In this document: one piece after another, positions 24,213-64,000 of the stretch
How the letters are laid out: the number at the start of each line of letters is the position of its first letter
How positions within the stretch are numbered: position 1 is the first letter of the stretch
The notes under the pieces: generated by a model
The model's database searches: none
Seen by the model: only the letters and a program-made list of their open reading frames with translations
Told to the model about the DNA's origin: nothing
NCBI GenBank assembly: GCA_038373885.1
Contig: JAWZYV010013019.1
Span: forward strand, 806,001-870,000
DNA length: 64,000 bases
From: Cheiracanthium punctorium
Taxonomy: Eukaryota > Arthropoda > Arachnida > Araneae > Cheiracanthiidae
Direction of reading: 5' to 3'
Translations under genes and position numbers: made by a program

Positions 24213-27200
24213 TGGCTAATCTTAATGATAGGATGTTAGGTTCTATTCTTTCATTTCCTAAGCTGAATGGCGACAGTGGCGGTTTAATATGGAAATGCTC
24301 TTGTGCCATGAAGGCCTGTATGGCTTCATTGACAGATCAGAAACAGAGCCGACTGCAGTTGATGGTGATGTTAAGCCTCCTGTAGGTGCCAGTGTTGCTG
24401 AGGTCAGTGCTTCGCAAGCTTCATTTAAAGCAAGAACTGAATTTAGCCGCCGAAAGCAGAGAGCAGTGTCAACTATTGCTATGGGAATTGAAATTGAATA
24501 CCAGAGCCTCATCATTGGAATTAGTGATCCCAAGGTTATGTGGGACAGAAGCTTTTGAGCCATCTAGTAGAGCTCGTGTTGCTCATCTTAGAGCCGAATT
24601 TATGAAAATTAAATATGAATATCCAGAATCAATGGCCGTTTATTTAGGATGACTAAAACAAGCTAAAGATCGATTAGTAGCCGTCGGGAAGAAGGTAGAT
24701 GATGATGAGTATTCCTATCAAATGTTAATGAATTTACCTCAAGAATATAATAATATTTCACAACAGCTCTATATGCTAGATGATCAGCAGTTTACATCAG
24801 CAATTGTAAAAGAAAAATTACTTGCTGAATATGACCGTTTACACTACGAAAAATCGAGTTCTGTGGATAACTCCCACTCTCGAAGTGCCAGTGTTATGTT
24901 TGTCAGAAATAGATCAAAAATTCAAGTGCATCTTCCCGTTGAGACGTCGAGAGAAGAAAGAAAGGAGACCAGAACTTGTTACCGATGTGGTAAAATGGGC
25001 CATATTTCTCCCCAGTGTAGAAATAAGAGTAAAGGACCAAAGAAAAATAAACCTAAAAGTACTTCCTATGACGAGGTTAACAGTGCCGAAAATTTTTTTA
25101 GAGAGTCTTCTAATGTTTTAAAATGGGTCATTGACTCCGGTTCTTCAATTCATTTTAACGCTGATAAATCCCTTTTAAATGATTTTCATGAATGCGATAC
25201 GACTGTTAAAGGAATTGGCAACCATGCTGTTAAAGCCAAAGGATACGGAAGTATTTCGCTGAAAGTAAAAGTTAATAATCGTGACTAGTGTCTTAATTTG
25301 CAAAAAGTTTATTGGAGTCCTTCACTTCAAAAGAATCTGATTTCTGGAAGTCAAATAGATAGTCATGGACTAAGCCTACAAATAAAAAATTCAAAATGCA
25401 CAATTTTTAACTCTAAAGGTAAAGCTGTTGCAGTTGCTCCACTTGTAGGAAGCCTGTATGTGCTGTCGTCAAAAGTTGTTTCAAAGTCTGATCTTAGTGT
25501 CCATGTTGCTACAAATGATAGAAACGACATCATGATGTGGCATCGTCGATTCGGCCACCAGAATATCGAATCGCTGAATCTGTTACTAAAGAACCAACTG
25601 GTTTATGGCTTAAAGAGATTGAGTGGGAAACCCTCATCTTGTGATTCATGCATAAAGTCAAAGCTGAATAAAGCTTTGTTTAAAAGTCTTGACAAGCGAT
25701 GGACCAGACAGCCACTTGAGCTGTTGCATGTTGATTTATGGAGCAGTAATGCTGGACCGTCTTTAAACCAAGAGAATTATCTCCTCACAATCGTAGATGA
25801 CTTCAGTAGATATGCCTGGGTGATACCGTTAAGAAACAAAAGTGACTGTTTAGAACATTTTAAATCATTTCGCATAAAAATTGAAAACCAGGTTGGCCGC
25901 AAGATCAAAAATGCCTGCAGTGACAATGGGCTGGAATTTTGCTCGGAACTGTTTGAGAGGTACTTAGAAGAGAATGGGATCACTCATCAAAAGTGTAATG
26001 CATTCTCCCCATCTATGAATGGAGTTGCAGAACGGTTAAACCGCATAATGGCTGAAGGCATTCGTGCCCTGCGTTTGGAAGCTGAGTTGCCGAAAAGACT
26101 TTGGGCTGAGCTTTTATTTTATTTACTTTTATTTACCTCTACAACAGATTCCCGAGAAGAAGTGGTGGTAACCAAATTCCATTTTTCTGAATGTGGAACA
26201 GAAAATGTTCAGTCAAGCATCTAAAAGTCATAGGAAATCTAGCCTACATGTTCGTCGAAGGTCACAAACGTGACAAACTTGATGCAAAATCAAATGAAGG
26301 AATTTTAATTGGATACGCTTTTAATACAGTGGGTTACCGAATTTGGGTTCCAAGTGAACGGAAGATTTATGAAACTAAACATGTTAAGTTCAATGAACTG
26401 GTGAAAGGATATGTAAAAGAAAATTTTTCTTTGCCTTCTACATCTCAGTATATTTTCCCTAGAAGCAAGTCTCCGAGTGGCGAAGGAGATGAACCTCTTG
26501 AAGTAGAAGATCCTGTTGTAAATCCTACTCGAATCGCTGTTGAAAAATTGCACTGCAGTGATATTCCTTGGAAGTTAGAAGAAAAGACAAGGAAGAAAGG
26601 GAAGAGCAAAGGGCGTGTAGACAGATATATTTATCCTCCTAATAGTACAGTTCGTCTTAGAAGTCTAAAGAAAATCAAGGAATATTGTGATAAATCCAAT
26701 ATAGAATTCGATGAAAATTTCTTTAAAAATAATTCTAATTTTGAAAATCTTTCTTCCAGTAAGCCACAGTCAGGATCGGAGGGGGAGACTGATTCTTCTG
26801 ACGTAGATGTCCTCTTTACAGAAGTCCTAGAACCTACAACTTATGAACAAGCTGTTAGTCTTCCTGAAGCCGCTGAATGGAATGCAGCTATGGCTGATGA
26901 GTTAGCCGTCCTGAAAGAGCGTGATGTTTTCACCGTCGTTCCTCGACCAGCTGTTAAAGTGATCGGAAGCAGGTGGGTCTACTGTCTGAAAAAGGACTCT
27001 CAACTTAAAATTCAACGCTTCAAAGCCAGGGTGGTAGCTCGAGGTTTTCAACAAATAGCCGGCCAGGACTTCTTCGACATCTTTGTTCCAGTGGTAAATT
27101 ATGTACTAATTTATTTCTTTTTTATTCTTTTGGTCATCTCCCAAGGTTGGGTGCATAGACATCTTGATGTTAAATGTGCATTCTTATACGGAAAACTTAA

Positions 27201-28503
27201 TGAAGAAACATATATGGAGATGCCCAAGGGACTAAAATGTTCAAGTGGTATTGATCCTAAAACTCATGTTTTAAAATTGCACAAAGCCATTTATGGTTTA
27301 CACCAGGCTGGAAAGCAATGCCACTCTGAATTAGAAGAAACATTAATTCAATTGGGTTTTTCAAAATTTTCACAAACTAATTGTGTATATCACTTGAACA
27401 ACAAGACTATTTTGCTTGTTTATGTGGATGACTTAATTGTGTACTCTAAAACAGATGCTGAGATTGAAAATGTAGTGAAAATTTTAAAGTCCAAATTTGA
27501 CATTAAAAATCTTGGTCCCCTTCGTAAAGTTTTGGACATAGAGTTCGAACATTTAAATGATAAGTGGATTTTTCATCAACAGTCCTATATTGAAAAACTT
27601 AAAATAAATTTCAAAGAAATTCCTTTTATTCGCTGTAAAGTACCTCTATCGCCTGGTCATATTGTAAAAAGTGAAGTTAATGAAGAATGCAGCTATGGAG
27701 AGTAGGTCAATAGAGGGTAAATTACCTTATAGAAATTTAATTGGTTCACTTTTGTTTCTCGCTACGAGAACGCGACCAGATATTCTTTTTGCTGTTAATT
27801 TACTAGCACAATTTAATTCTCATCCTACAATGACTCACTGGAAATTACTATGTCAGGTCCTTAATTATGTTATATCAACTAGTCATTACAGTATCTCTAT
27901 ACAAAGTGATCATTCAAAACATTTAAATGCTTTTTCTGACGCCTCTTGGGCATCGGATCGAGATACTAGACGTTCATTCTCAGGCTTTTTAAGTCTTTTT
28001 CAAAATGTCCCTATTTCGTGGCGCAGCACTAAGCAGAAATGCATTGCTCTGCCCACAATGGAAGCTGAATACATTTCAATCTCAGAAACTGTAAAAGAAG
28101 TCTTGTGGTTACAGGCAGAAAGTTGTAATATTAGTATTATGTAGATGTTAGATAGAATATAATTATGTAGAAATAGATAGAATTGATGTGTAGATAGAGT
28201 TAAATTATGTAGAAAGTTGTAATATTTTAAATTTCAATGTTGAAATACATAAGGTTTATTCAGATTCAGAAAGTGCTATTTACTATAGCAACAACCGAAT
28301 TGAAAATGTTCATAATAAGTATATTGATATTAGATATCATTTTGTTAAAGAACTTTTAGCTAATAAGGAACTTATTAGCTAAAAGTGAAAGTATGTGGTG
28401 AAGACTGTTGAAAGTATGTTGGTAAATGGAACTTAGGTGATCTGTTAACTAAAACTGTAACCCATGACCAATTAATGAAGTATTGTAATCATATCTTTGG
28501 ATA
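24213..28503 (+). pseudogene. Decayed Ty1/Copia retrotransposon internal region (gag-pol)
   Basis: Domain order is the Copia order: gag, CCHC knuckle CYRCGKMGHISPQC (24979-25020), protease WVIDSGSS (25124), integrase zinc motif MWHRRFGH...CDSCIKSK (25535-25660), integrase core with DDFSRYAW and SDNGLEF, reverse transcriptase with IYGLHQAG and LVYVDDLIVYS (27416), and RNase H with DASWASD and MEAEYIS. It is inactive: a frameshift early in gag (about 24275), an internal stop in the gag region (24650), a stop after the protease (25286-25288), a frameshift around 26130-26210, another near 27680, and a disrupted RNase H after 28115. Integrase and reverse transcriptase motifs are otherwise well kept. 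Confidence 0.93.
28353..28385. repeat. Perfect 15-bp-arm inverted repeat in the Copia RNase H region
   Basis: CTTTTAGCTAATAAG, loop GAA, then CTTATTAGCTAAAAG. The left arm is ordinary coding sequence (KELLANKE); the right arm introduces a stop. This looks like a copying slip onto the opposite strand. Confidence 0.9.
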
Positions 28504-28526
28504 GTGGAGAAGTTGGGGGGGGGGGT

Positions 28527-29443
28527 TGTTTTATTTAAAAAAAGATCTCTCCTGTAACTTAAATATTAAATAAGGTCTTAAAATAAAAGCTTAACTGAAA
28601 ATACTTATATTTAAAAAGGTAATAACTTTTAAATAAAACTCTTTCGTTCTCCACTGTCCAACTTACAAACGTTTTCCTGAAATGCCGCTTGCTCGGCGAA
28701 AATGTAAACAATCTAAAGGGTGGAGTTGAGTAAGCAGCTTCCTTGGCATGTTCATCAGCCGGTAATTCAATCCTGCTATGCAGTTGCGTTAGCTTGCTTC
28801 GCAAGTAAAGAGCCGTATAGCCATAGTGCTAAAGAAAGTGTTCTTTGAATCATAATATTTAAATGAGTAGGCGTGGTTTCTTGTGACGTCATTTCTGTAC
28901 GTGCTCTCGATCCAATCGGATTGATCTACGTTTAATATCTAAAAGATTACATATGCAAATTACTTTTGAGAATTGTATTTAAGCTAGAATTCTGTGGAAT
29001 TCTTTGCCACTTCTCGTCTATGCTGACCAGTGTAGGAGATGGCGCATTTTATTTAATTTAGCTAGTTTCAAACCTCGGTTGAGGTATGTTTCTTTGGGTA
29101 TAGTTACCCTTTTCTAATGTAGAATAAAATGTTTTTTTGACCATGCCTTTCTAACAAGTAAATTAAAAAGAATCTTTAAACTTAAATATAAATTAATGTG
29201 TTAGGGCTAAATTAATCTAACTCAGCCATTCAACCTTTTTATTGGGACCGCTAGTTCAGATTAATTGACATTTAACTATTTTTCGGGTCTTCTAGACTTG
29301 GCTTTAATTGTAAAACTTTTATGATTTTTTTCCTGCTAATGCATGGGACCTTTTTTGATAAATGTGTAACAAATTTTTTGCATGGACGTTAATAAAGTTG
29401 GATTTTATCTTATAAAACGTAGTCATCTATTTTTTCCCCTACA
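28527..29443 (+). mobile_element. Probable 3' LTR of the Copia element
   Basis: Follows a purine-rich tract (agtggagaagttggggggg) that fits a polypurine tract. It begins TGTTTTATTT and ends CCCCTACA, the TG...CA form of LTRs. Within it are a TATA-like tatttaag near 28976 and an AATAAA at about 29391. No second copy is visible upstream of gag, so the identity rests on position and ends only. Confidence 0.55.
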
Positions 29444-29549
29444 GCAGCTATTGGAAATTTAGATCAGTTAGTTATTTAGGGTATGCAGAATTTTTTGGAT
29501 TAAGATCCTTAAACTTTGTTTTTGGTCGTTCAGACCAACAGGATCTAAT

Positions 29550-29890
29550 TGTGGAAAGTAGTGTGATTGTGGAAAGTAGTGTGAAGGATGTTTCAGAAAT
29601 CCCAAACGAAATATTTTCTAAGACACTGTCTCAAAAAATGTCGCCGTTTTCCAAGTTTAGATTTTCCATCGGAAGAATGCTCTACGAGAAATTCTCTGCA
29701 GTGAAAGACAATCTAATATCTCCTATCTAGACGACAGTGATGACTACGAGTTATTTGAGAAGAGGATCTAATCTGTAATTGTGGAAAGTAGTGTGAAGGA
29801 TGTTTCGGAAATCCCTAACGAAATATTTTCTAAGACACTATCTCAAAAAATGTCCGAAATAATATTTATTGAGACAGTGTCTTAGAAGAT
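29550..29890. repeat. Direct and inverted repeats beside the zinc-finger frame
   Basis: A block starting tgtggaaagtagtgtgaagg and continuing to ctcaaaaaatgtc occurs at about 29564-29641 and again at 29777-29852 with few changes. The segment tattttctaagacactgtctcaa inside it recurs inverted at about 29868-29892. A gacaatctaatatctc motif is shared by 29708 and 30229. Confidence 0.8.
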
Positions 29891-30230
29891 ATTTTCTTAG
29901 ATATTGTCGTGAATGGTGCACGATGCGAATGTGTCTTTTCAACCATATTTTTCTCGGGAACGTCCGAGTGCACACGGTACAACTGTATCGAGCGAGTCCT
30001 CTGTGAGCACGGAGGTGCATAGCAAAACCTCCTCTACTTTCAAACGTTCCCGAACAAAAGGTGCACGTCAAGGGATTTTCTCCTGCGTGTAGGCGGAGAT
30101 GTCGTCTGAGGTCGGCCTTGTGGGCAAGTTTCGAAAAACATAGATGGCATGGGTACGGCTTCAACCCCGCGTGGACTCGAACATGTCTAGTCAGGTGGGT
30201 CTTCTGCGCGAATTGATATCTACACAGACA
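29838..30230 (-). CDS. C2H2 zinc-finger protein fragment
   Basis: An open frame with three complete C2H2 fingers and part of a fourth: QFAQKTHLTRHVRVH (partial), CHLCFSKLAHKADLRRHLRLH, CTFCSGTFESRGGFAMHLRAH and CTVCTRTFPRKIWLKRHIRIVH. Linkers are non-canonical (AGLKPYP, AGENPLT, RGLARYS). No frameshift or stop interrupts the fingers. Upstream the frame meets a possible acceptor (ttcctag, about 30243-30249 on the - strand), so this may be the last exon of a gene or a recent partial copy. It ends in a tail drawn from the flanking repeats (RQYLRKYLLRHCL...). Likely a DNA-binding protein if expressed; the target is unknown. Confidence 0.6.
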   Translation of the reverse strand, partial: CLCRYQFAQKTHLTRHVRVHAGLKPYPCHLCFSKLAHKADLRRHLRLHAGENPLTCTFCSGTFESRGGFAMHLRAHRGLARYSCTVCTRTFPRKIWLKRHIRIVHHSRQYLRKYLLRHCLNKYYFGHFLR

Positions 30231-30259
30231 ATCTAATATCTCTAGGAAATAGTTTTCTT

Positions 30260-31020
30260 GTCATCTGTCTTCCGAGTCCAGAGAATTTCTCGGATGTCAG
30301 GTCGCTCTACAGCTGCGACAGTCTCAGCTAAACCATTGGGACTCTCAGAAATATTTTTTTCTGTCGTCCGTCTCCTCCCATCTCACATGTCCGGTTATCT
30401 AGAATGGCATATCTATCCCGATGGAAAATATTCACGGGAATTATATATAATATATATAATTCCAAATTTCCCAAGAATAAAACTTCAGTCATTCAGTAAA
30501 TAAAAATTTTAGCAAGAACTTTTCATTAGTCATACTTAAAACATAATGTCCATTAAATTACCAGTTCAAACGGCATTGCATAGTATGAGCTGTCGGTGTA
30601 TCAGGAGCGCGCACATTTAAAAAAAAACAAAAATTGCCGATCACAGGAGGGGAAAAAAAACAGTTTTCGCCAAGTTCAGTGAATGGCACACCTAGAGACG
30701 CACGAAAAAAAAAACTACTGTAGACTGCAGACATCCGGAAACAAAGTCCCAAATTTGCGGTGATCGGACAGCTTTTCGCACAGTTCAGCATTAGTTGTAA
30801 GTTTCACGCGTAAAGCAAGGCAGGAAAACATAACATACTCCATAGACCGCACTGCAGGAAGCCGACACAAAAGTCTCCAAATAGTCATAGGAACGTGTAG
30901 AACTCACATAAGATTCGTCAGAGGGTGGTGTGTAGTAAGATCATCGATAATACATATATGAAATGAGGAGACGATCGGAAACTCATCATTAATGAATAGC
31001 CAATCCATCAAGGAGCTCCG
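30260..31020. other. Intergenic stretch, no gene recognised
   Basis: GC content is higher than in neighbouring DNA and several A-runs are present. No element ends or coding domains were identified. Confidence 0.4.
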
Positions 31021-31021
31021 T

Positions 31022-31107
31022 GTTCCGTAAAAACGAAAGTCACATCACTAGAGTAATACATCACACATGTTCCATAAAACGAAAGTCACATCACTAGAAT
31101 AAATAGC
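31022..31107. repeat. Short tandem direct repeat
   Basis: Two copies of a unit beginning gttccgtaaaaacgaaagtc and continuing cacatcactagagtaat, about 45 bases apart, differing by a few bases. Confidence 0.8.
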
Positions 31108-31886
31108 ATTGCCGAGGCCGGAATGTGCATCCACAATGCAAGCAGATGGACTGGAGTGAAGAAGTGTCTTGATCGGGCTAGTTGATTCCATCATTTTGCT
31201 AAGCCACCACCAGAATAAATGCAACTTAAGTGCCTGGTAGGCACCAATTTATGTAAAGAAGTTATTTGGTTGGGCTGATTTAAATTTAAAGACTGCGTTG
31301 TGATACATGATAATCCAGGTTCGAATACACTTATAGTTGCAATAAAATAAAAAGACGTTAAATACTTGAAACTATTTTATTAAACATATACTACTGAAAC
31401 ATTATTATAACGGGCGGTGGTGGCTCAGCGAAAATAAAATGACGTCCTATATGGACAGTGAAATTAAGGTGGAATGATTTAAAAACTATGCCAGCACAGA
31501 ATTGCACATTGGCGAGAACAAACACTTGGCTGATATCAATAACGGCAATTCCAGAGCAACCCTAAAAGTTAATCCAATAAAATAAAAATGACGTAATCGG
31601 GAGCAAATAATTTTAAAGACAAGGCATGGCAACAAGAAATAAAAAATGCCAATTCCAAGCCAAAGGAAGGGAAATCAAAAATACGTTGATTTTGCAAACG
31701 GACGTAATATAATCTATTTTTTGCACACCGGTCTGAAGAGACGAAGAACAAAAAGAATAGTGCATACAGGGAAAAGTAAATATACAGATTTAAAAGCCGA
31801 AATGGCAGAAAAAATGAGAACAGAAGTGATTTAGAATTCTTGAATTTTGGATAGATTACATTAAAGAAAGCCAAAGTAAATGATTA

Positions 31887-32741
31887 TTAAATTAGATATG
31901 TGAACTTCATCACAGGATGAGCCGGGGAATTGTTCAAAATCAAAGAAGTTTTTCTATTTTGATCTCTCATTTTTTTATTCAATATGAAAATCCACTCTTT
32001 AAAAATTTCACTTGTCATCCTTGACTTTCTATTGGAACGATCGTCAACCTCTAAAGACGTTAGATTATTTAATACTCTAGGGTTCTTACTTTTACCTATT
32101 ACCAATAATCGAAGTTTGCCACTCATGTTGGCCCCTACCATTACAGTTATACTGTCCTAACTGTTTTTGTCTCCATGACAAACATTATCTTTCAAAATTT
32201 AGAGTTTTGTTGGGTAAACATTTATAAAAGAGTCCCATTTCATCAGCATTAAAAATATCATCGAGCTGATAATCTTTTAGAATATTTTTCAAGTCATTGC
32301 TTTTCCAATCATCACAGACTGCTTCAGATACAATTCTACTTTCTCAGGAAATAACCTTTTCTTTGATACCATGCCTTTTCTTAAATTTTCCTAGCCACCC
32401 GGAACTTGCTTGAAATTGATCATTTCTAAAATGTTTAGCATACTCCAATGCCTTCTCTTTTATGAGAGGACCAGAGATCGGCAGGTTTTGGTCTCAAATG
32501 CTCGTTATCCATTTTAAATGGCCTCACCCACTGTACCGTAACAATATGTTTTCGAACATTTCCTGTTAGGATCAAGACTACCATAGGATTTCATAATGGC
32601 ATTCCAATTTTTTATAATAATCGACACTGTGTTGGCAGAAATTCCATATTTAGCAAAAATGTCTTTTTTGCACATTCCGCTATCTACATTCTTCAGCAAT
32701 TCAACTTTATCCACAATACTAAGCGATTTCCTTTTTGACAT
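31887..32741 (-). pseudogene. Tigger-type DDE transposase, broken
   Basis: From 32741 down: a CENP-B/pogo-type N-terminal helix-turn-helix (KRKSLSIVDKVELLKNVDSG...KKDIFAKYGISANTVS), then frame-shifted remains of the linker and first catalytic block (MLMKWDSF, CHGDKNS), then VGANMSGKLRLLVIGKSKNP and SLILNNSPAHP, the second part of the DDE core. The Asp-rich motifs are partly eroded (NNSPAHP where family members usually have DNCPAHP). Multiple stops and shifts separate the blocks. The 5' TIR of the parent element ends at 33252 (CAGCCGAACCTCCC on the - strand, next to TA). The other end was not found. Confidence 0.85.
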
Positions 32742-33301
32742 TGAAATCGTGAGAAAATGTAAAAATTCAAAATGAATTTAAGAGACACTAACAATTTTCA
32801 CTGAAACTAAGAAGATTTAGGGATGAGGAACAATCACTTCATAGAAAAAGAAGGGATAGCTAGGAAACTCGTTTTACAACTGTTGAGCTTTAGCTTGGCA
32901 CACTGCCAAGAGAGCTACAACATAAACAGAACAAGTCGAAAAACAAAATTCGAAAACGAGTTGGGGGAATTTAGAAATTCCAGAAACGAACAATAAACTT
33001 TTGTCCAACCCTCAACCCCAGCTGACTTCTAGGGTTCGTGGTGACATTTATTGATCTTCCCTTTTCCATGACTTTAATTTTTTGCAAGGCAATTGGTTCT
33101 AAAGCACAATAAAATTTCCCAATATGGCGTGAAAAAAATTTTGATATATATTGATTTTTTCGACATATAGAAACAGTTTTTCTATGAAATGAACATTGAG
33201 ATTTGCTAAGAGTTCGATATATAAAAAATTTTGATATAGGGAGGTTCGGCTGTATATGCTAAGATTTCTATAATTTATAAGCATTCACAATGACCACAAA
33301 T

Positions 33302-33466
33302 CAGGGGCGTAGCCAAGGGGGGGGGTCATAACCCCCCCCCCATGAGAAAATTTTCACCTTACAAAATGTATATTCTTCACTACATTATCACACATATGTA
33401 TACGTATATGAGTTGCAGTAGTCATAACCCCCCCCCCCCCATGAAAAATTTCTGGCTACGCCCCTG
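33302..33466. mobile_element. hAT MITE, family A copy 3 (intact ends)
   Basis: A 165-bp element with ends CAGGGGCGTAGCCA and TGGCTACGCCCCTG, perfect 14-base inverted termini. It has an exact 8-bp target duplication CCACAAAT at 33294-33301 and 33467-33474. It is the best-preserved copy of the family in the window and defines its boundaries. It sits 50 bp from the end of the dead Tigger element. Confidence 0.96.
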
Positions 33467-34880
33467 CCACAAATACAAATTTGCCATTCATTGAATGCTT
33501 CTACTGCCAGACAATAATGAACACAAAAAATGTCTTAATTACTCATATTTAGTTAAGCTATTACTCTATAAAACATCTATTTCTTCAAAATCTAAAAGAA
33601 TTTTAAATTTCAGCTATTTACAAACAGTAAAATTTTGTAACAAATTAAAGTGATACATTGAAATATACAATACTATTTCATTCCAATTTTCTATTGAGTA
33701 CATTTGTGACTGGTCTTATTTAATCTAAAACTGAAATTATTTACACATCATTCGAAGACATGTCACAGTTGAATCGATACTATTTGACATTTAACCATAA
33801 AAACATATTTTTTAAAAGCTTATCTCACTGAAGCAATTTTTTTTTTTTTTTTTTTTTGAATAGATGGATTTAAAAAGAAGAAATAACAGGGTGCCCACCT
33901 AGCTGTTATTGATGAGAAAACCATTATATTTCTCCGATTTCACCAAATATTCCATGTCATTCCAGGTCAAAATTCAAATAGAAAATCATTTGAAAAATTT
34001 CTTATACAAGTTTCAGTTAATCTTTCAGAAAAACAAGGAAATAAGTAGAATTAGAATATATCAGTAATGTGATTCATTAGGATTGTATTTTGGTTTTTAA
34101 TAAATCTAAATTTAACTATTTTTGCTAATTAAATATACAATATTAATTGTAATAATTAAGAAGAAAATTAGGTGAAAAAAAGTGAATGCTGAAAAATGAT
34201 GATAAATTTTAATACGTGAAAAATAACCTAAAATGACACAAAAGAAAAAATAAAAACCAAGTATTGGTAACTTTTCTACCAATAAAATAAACCACACAAA
34301 AAGACTGGTGTAATAAATAAATAAAACTTTTATATATGTATCAAAGAGCGCAAAAATTTCTTTAACACTAATGACAACATGAACAAACAACTTAAATGTT
34401 GTTTTTTCAATTTTTCAGTTTTTAACTAAATTCACTGACTTTTCCCTGATATTAGCAGAAGATGTGAATTTCCTGTTTCCCTGATATTTCCCAGGGGATG
34501 GTCACCATAGGGGGAAAAGAAAGGCTGGAGAATTCAGCAAAGTGCATACCAGCTTTCAGATCAAAATTAATTATTTAAGAATAAGTATCCACAGTAGCTT
34601 GCAACTTAATCTAACCATGTCTTTTGAAAAGATAAATATAATCAATTAAGCCATTGAAAAATAAAACCAGTCTATGTACTTGTGAAAAAAAAATAACAAA
34701 AAAGTGTATCTCATTGCTTCTACTGCACAGACCAGCTGTCTTATTCAATTATCTTAAAAACACTGCAAGCAGAAAAGAAATCGAAAGAAATACAAATTTT
34801 CATAAGTTTCCTTTTCAACTACTATGTACAACAGTTTCAAAAATTACAAAGACAATACCACAAAAAAAAAATTAATCAAT

Positions 34881-63908
<29,028 letters not shown>

Positions 63909-64000
63909 CTAGCAAAACAACTCTATTTTCTTTTTATTTCATGCAAAATATATCAAAAGAGAAACGAGATTTTTAAATTACGACGGTGTAAACAATAAAT

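Noticed and set aside
24258..24563. Reverse-strand frame of 101 codons opposite the Copia gag
   Set aside because: Shadow of the gag coding strand, with no family features of its own.
31300..31345. ccaggttcgaatac, a B-box-like tRNA signature
   Set aside because: The surrounding bases cannot be folded into a cloverleaf and no A box is present at the right spacing.
31411..31432. gggcggtggtggctcagcg, like the 5' end of a tRNA-derived SINE
   Set aside because: Only about 20 bases match before the similarity ends; too short to call.
34112..34390. Hydrophobic 92-codon reverse frame
   Set aside because: Low-complexity F/I/Y-rich translation expected from AT-rich DNA. No start context, splice sites or homologue recognised.
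33890..34510. CAGGGTGCCCACC followed by ttttccctgatattt motifs, like the 13841 family
   Set aside because: The right end does not form a matching inverted terminus and no 5-bp duplication could be found; perhaps a worn relative.

Overview
The window is eukaryotic genomic DNA: very AT-rich, with long introns bounded by GT/AG, simple-sequence tracts and many DNA transposons. Protein similarity and the mix of hAT, Tigger, Helitron and Copia elements suggest an arthropod. A spider or other chelicerate is plausible, but that is inference. Two conserved host genes converge on a transposon-filled interval.

Positions 1-9.6 kb hold the last five coding exons of a TEAD/Scalloped transcription factor on the + strand. 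They encode 172 residues of the YAP/TAZ/Vestigial-binding domain, ending at the stop at 8655-8657. Its introns carry hAT MITEs, a piggyBac-like MITE, a 2.2 kb Helitron, Tigger remnants and a partial copy of one TEAD exon.

Positions 9.6-34.8 kb have no intact conserved gene. They hold nested MITEs with 5-bp target duplications, a broken transposon-associated gene (19.3-20.6 kb), a 34-bp-arm palindrome (22.7 kb), a decayed Ty1/Copia retrotransposon with a probable 3' LTR (24.2-29.4 kb), a C2H2 zinc-finger reading frame set among repeats (29.5-30.3 kb), and a dead Tigger transposase (31.9-33.3 kb).

Positions 34.9-63.9 kb hold nine exons of a MYST histone acetyltransferase of the MOF/KAT8 type on the - strand, giving a 441-residue reading frame in which every splice phase agrees. 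The first exon(s) with the start codon lie beyond 64000. The introns contain several complete TIR elements with exact target duplications, a large foldback element, a minisatellite, and a second partial copy of the chromo-barrel exon.

The two host genes are mechanistically separate (Hippo-pathway transcription; H4K16 acetylation). I found no new multi-gene system. The most notable signals are the partial exon duplications in both genes, the three-unit foldback element, and the set of non-autonomous elements whose ends and target duplications can be read to the base.
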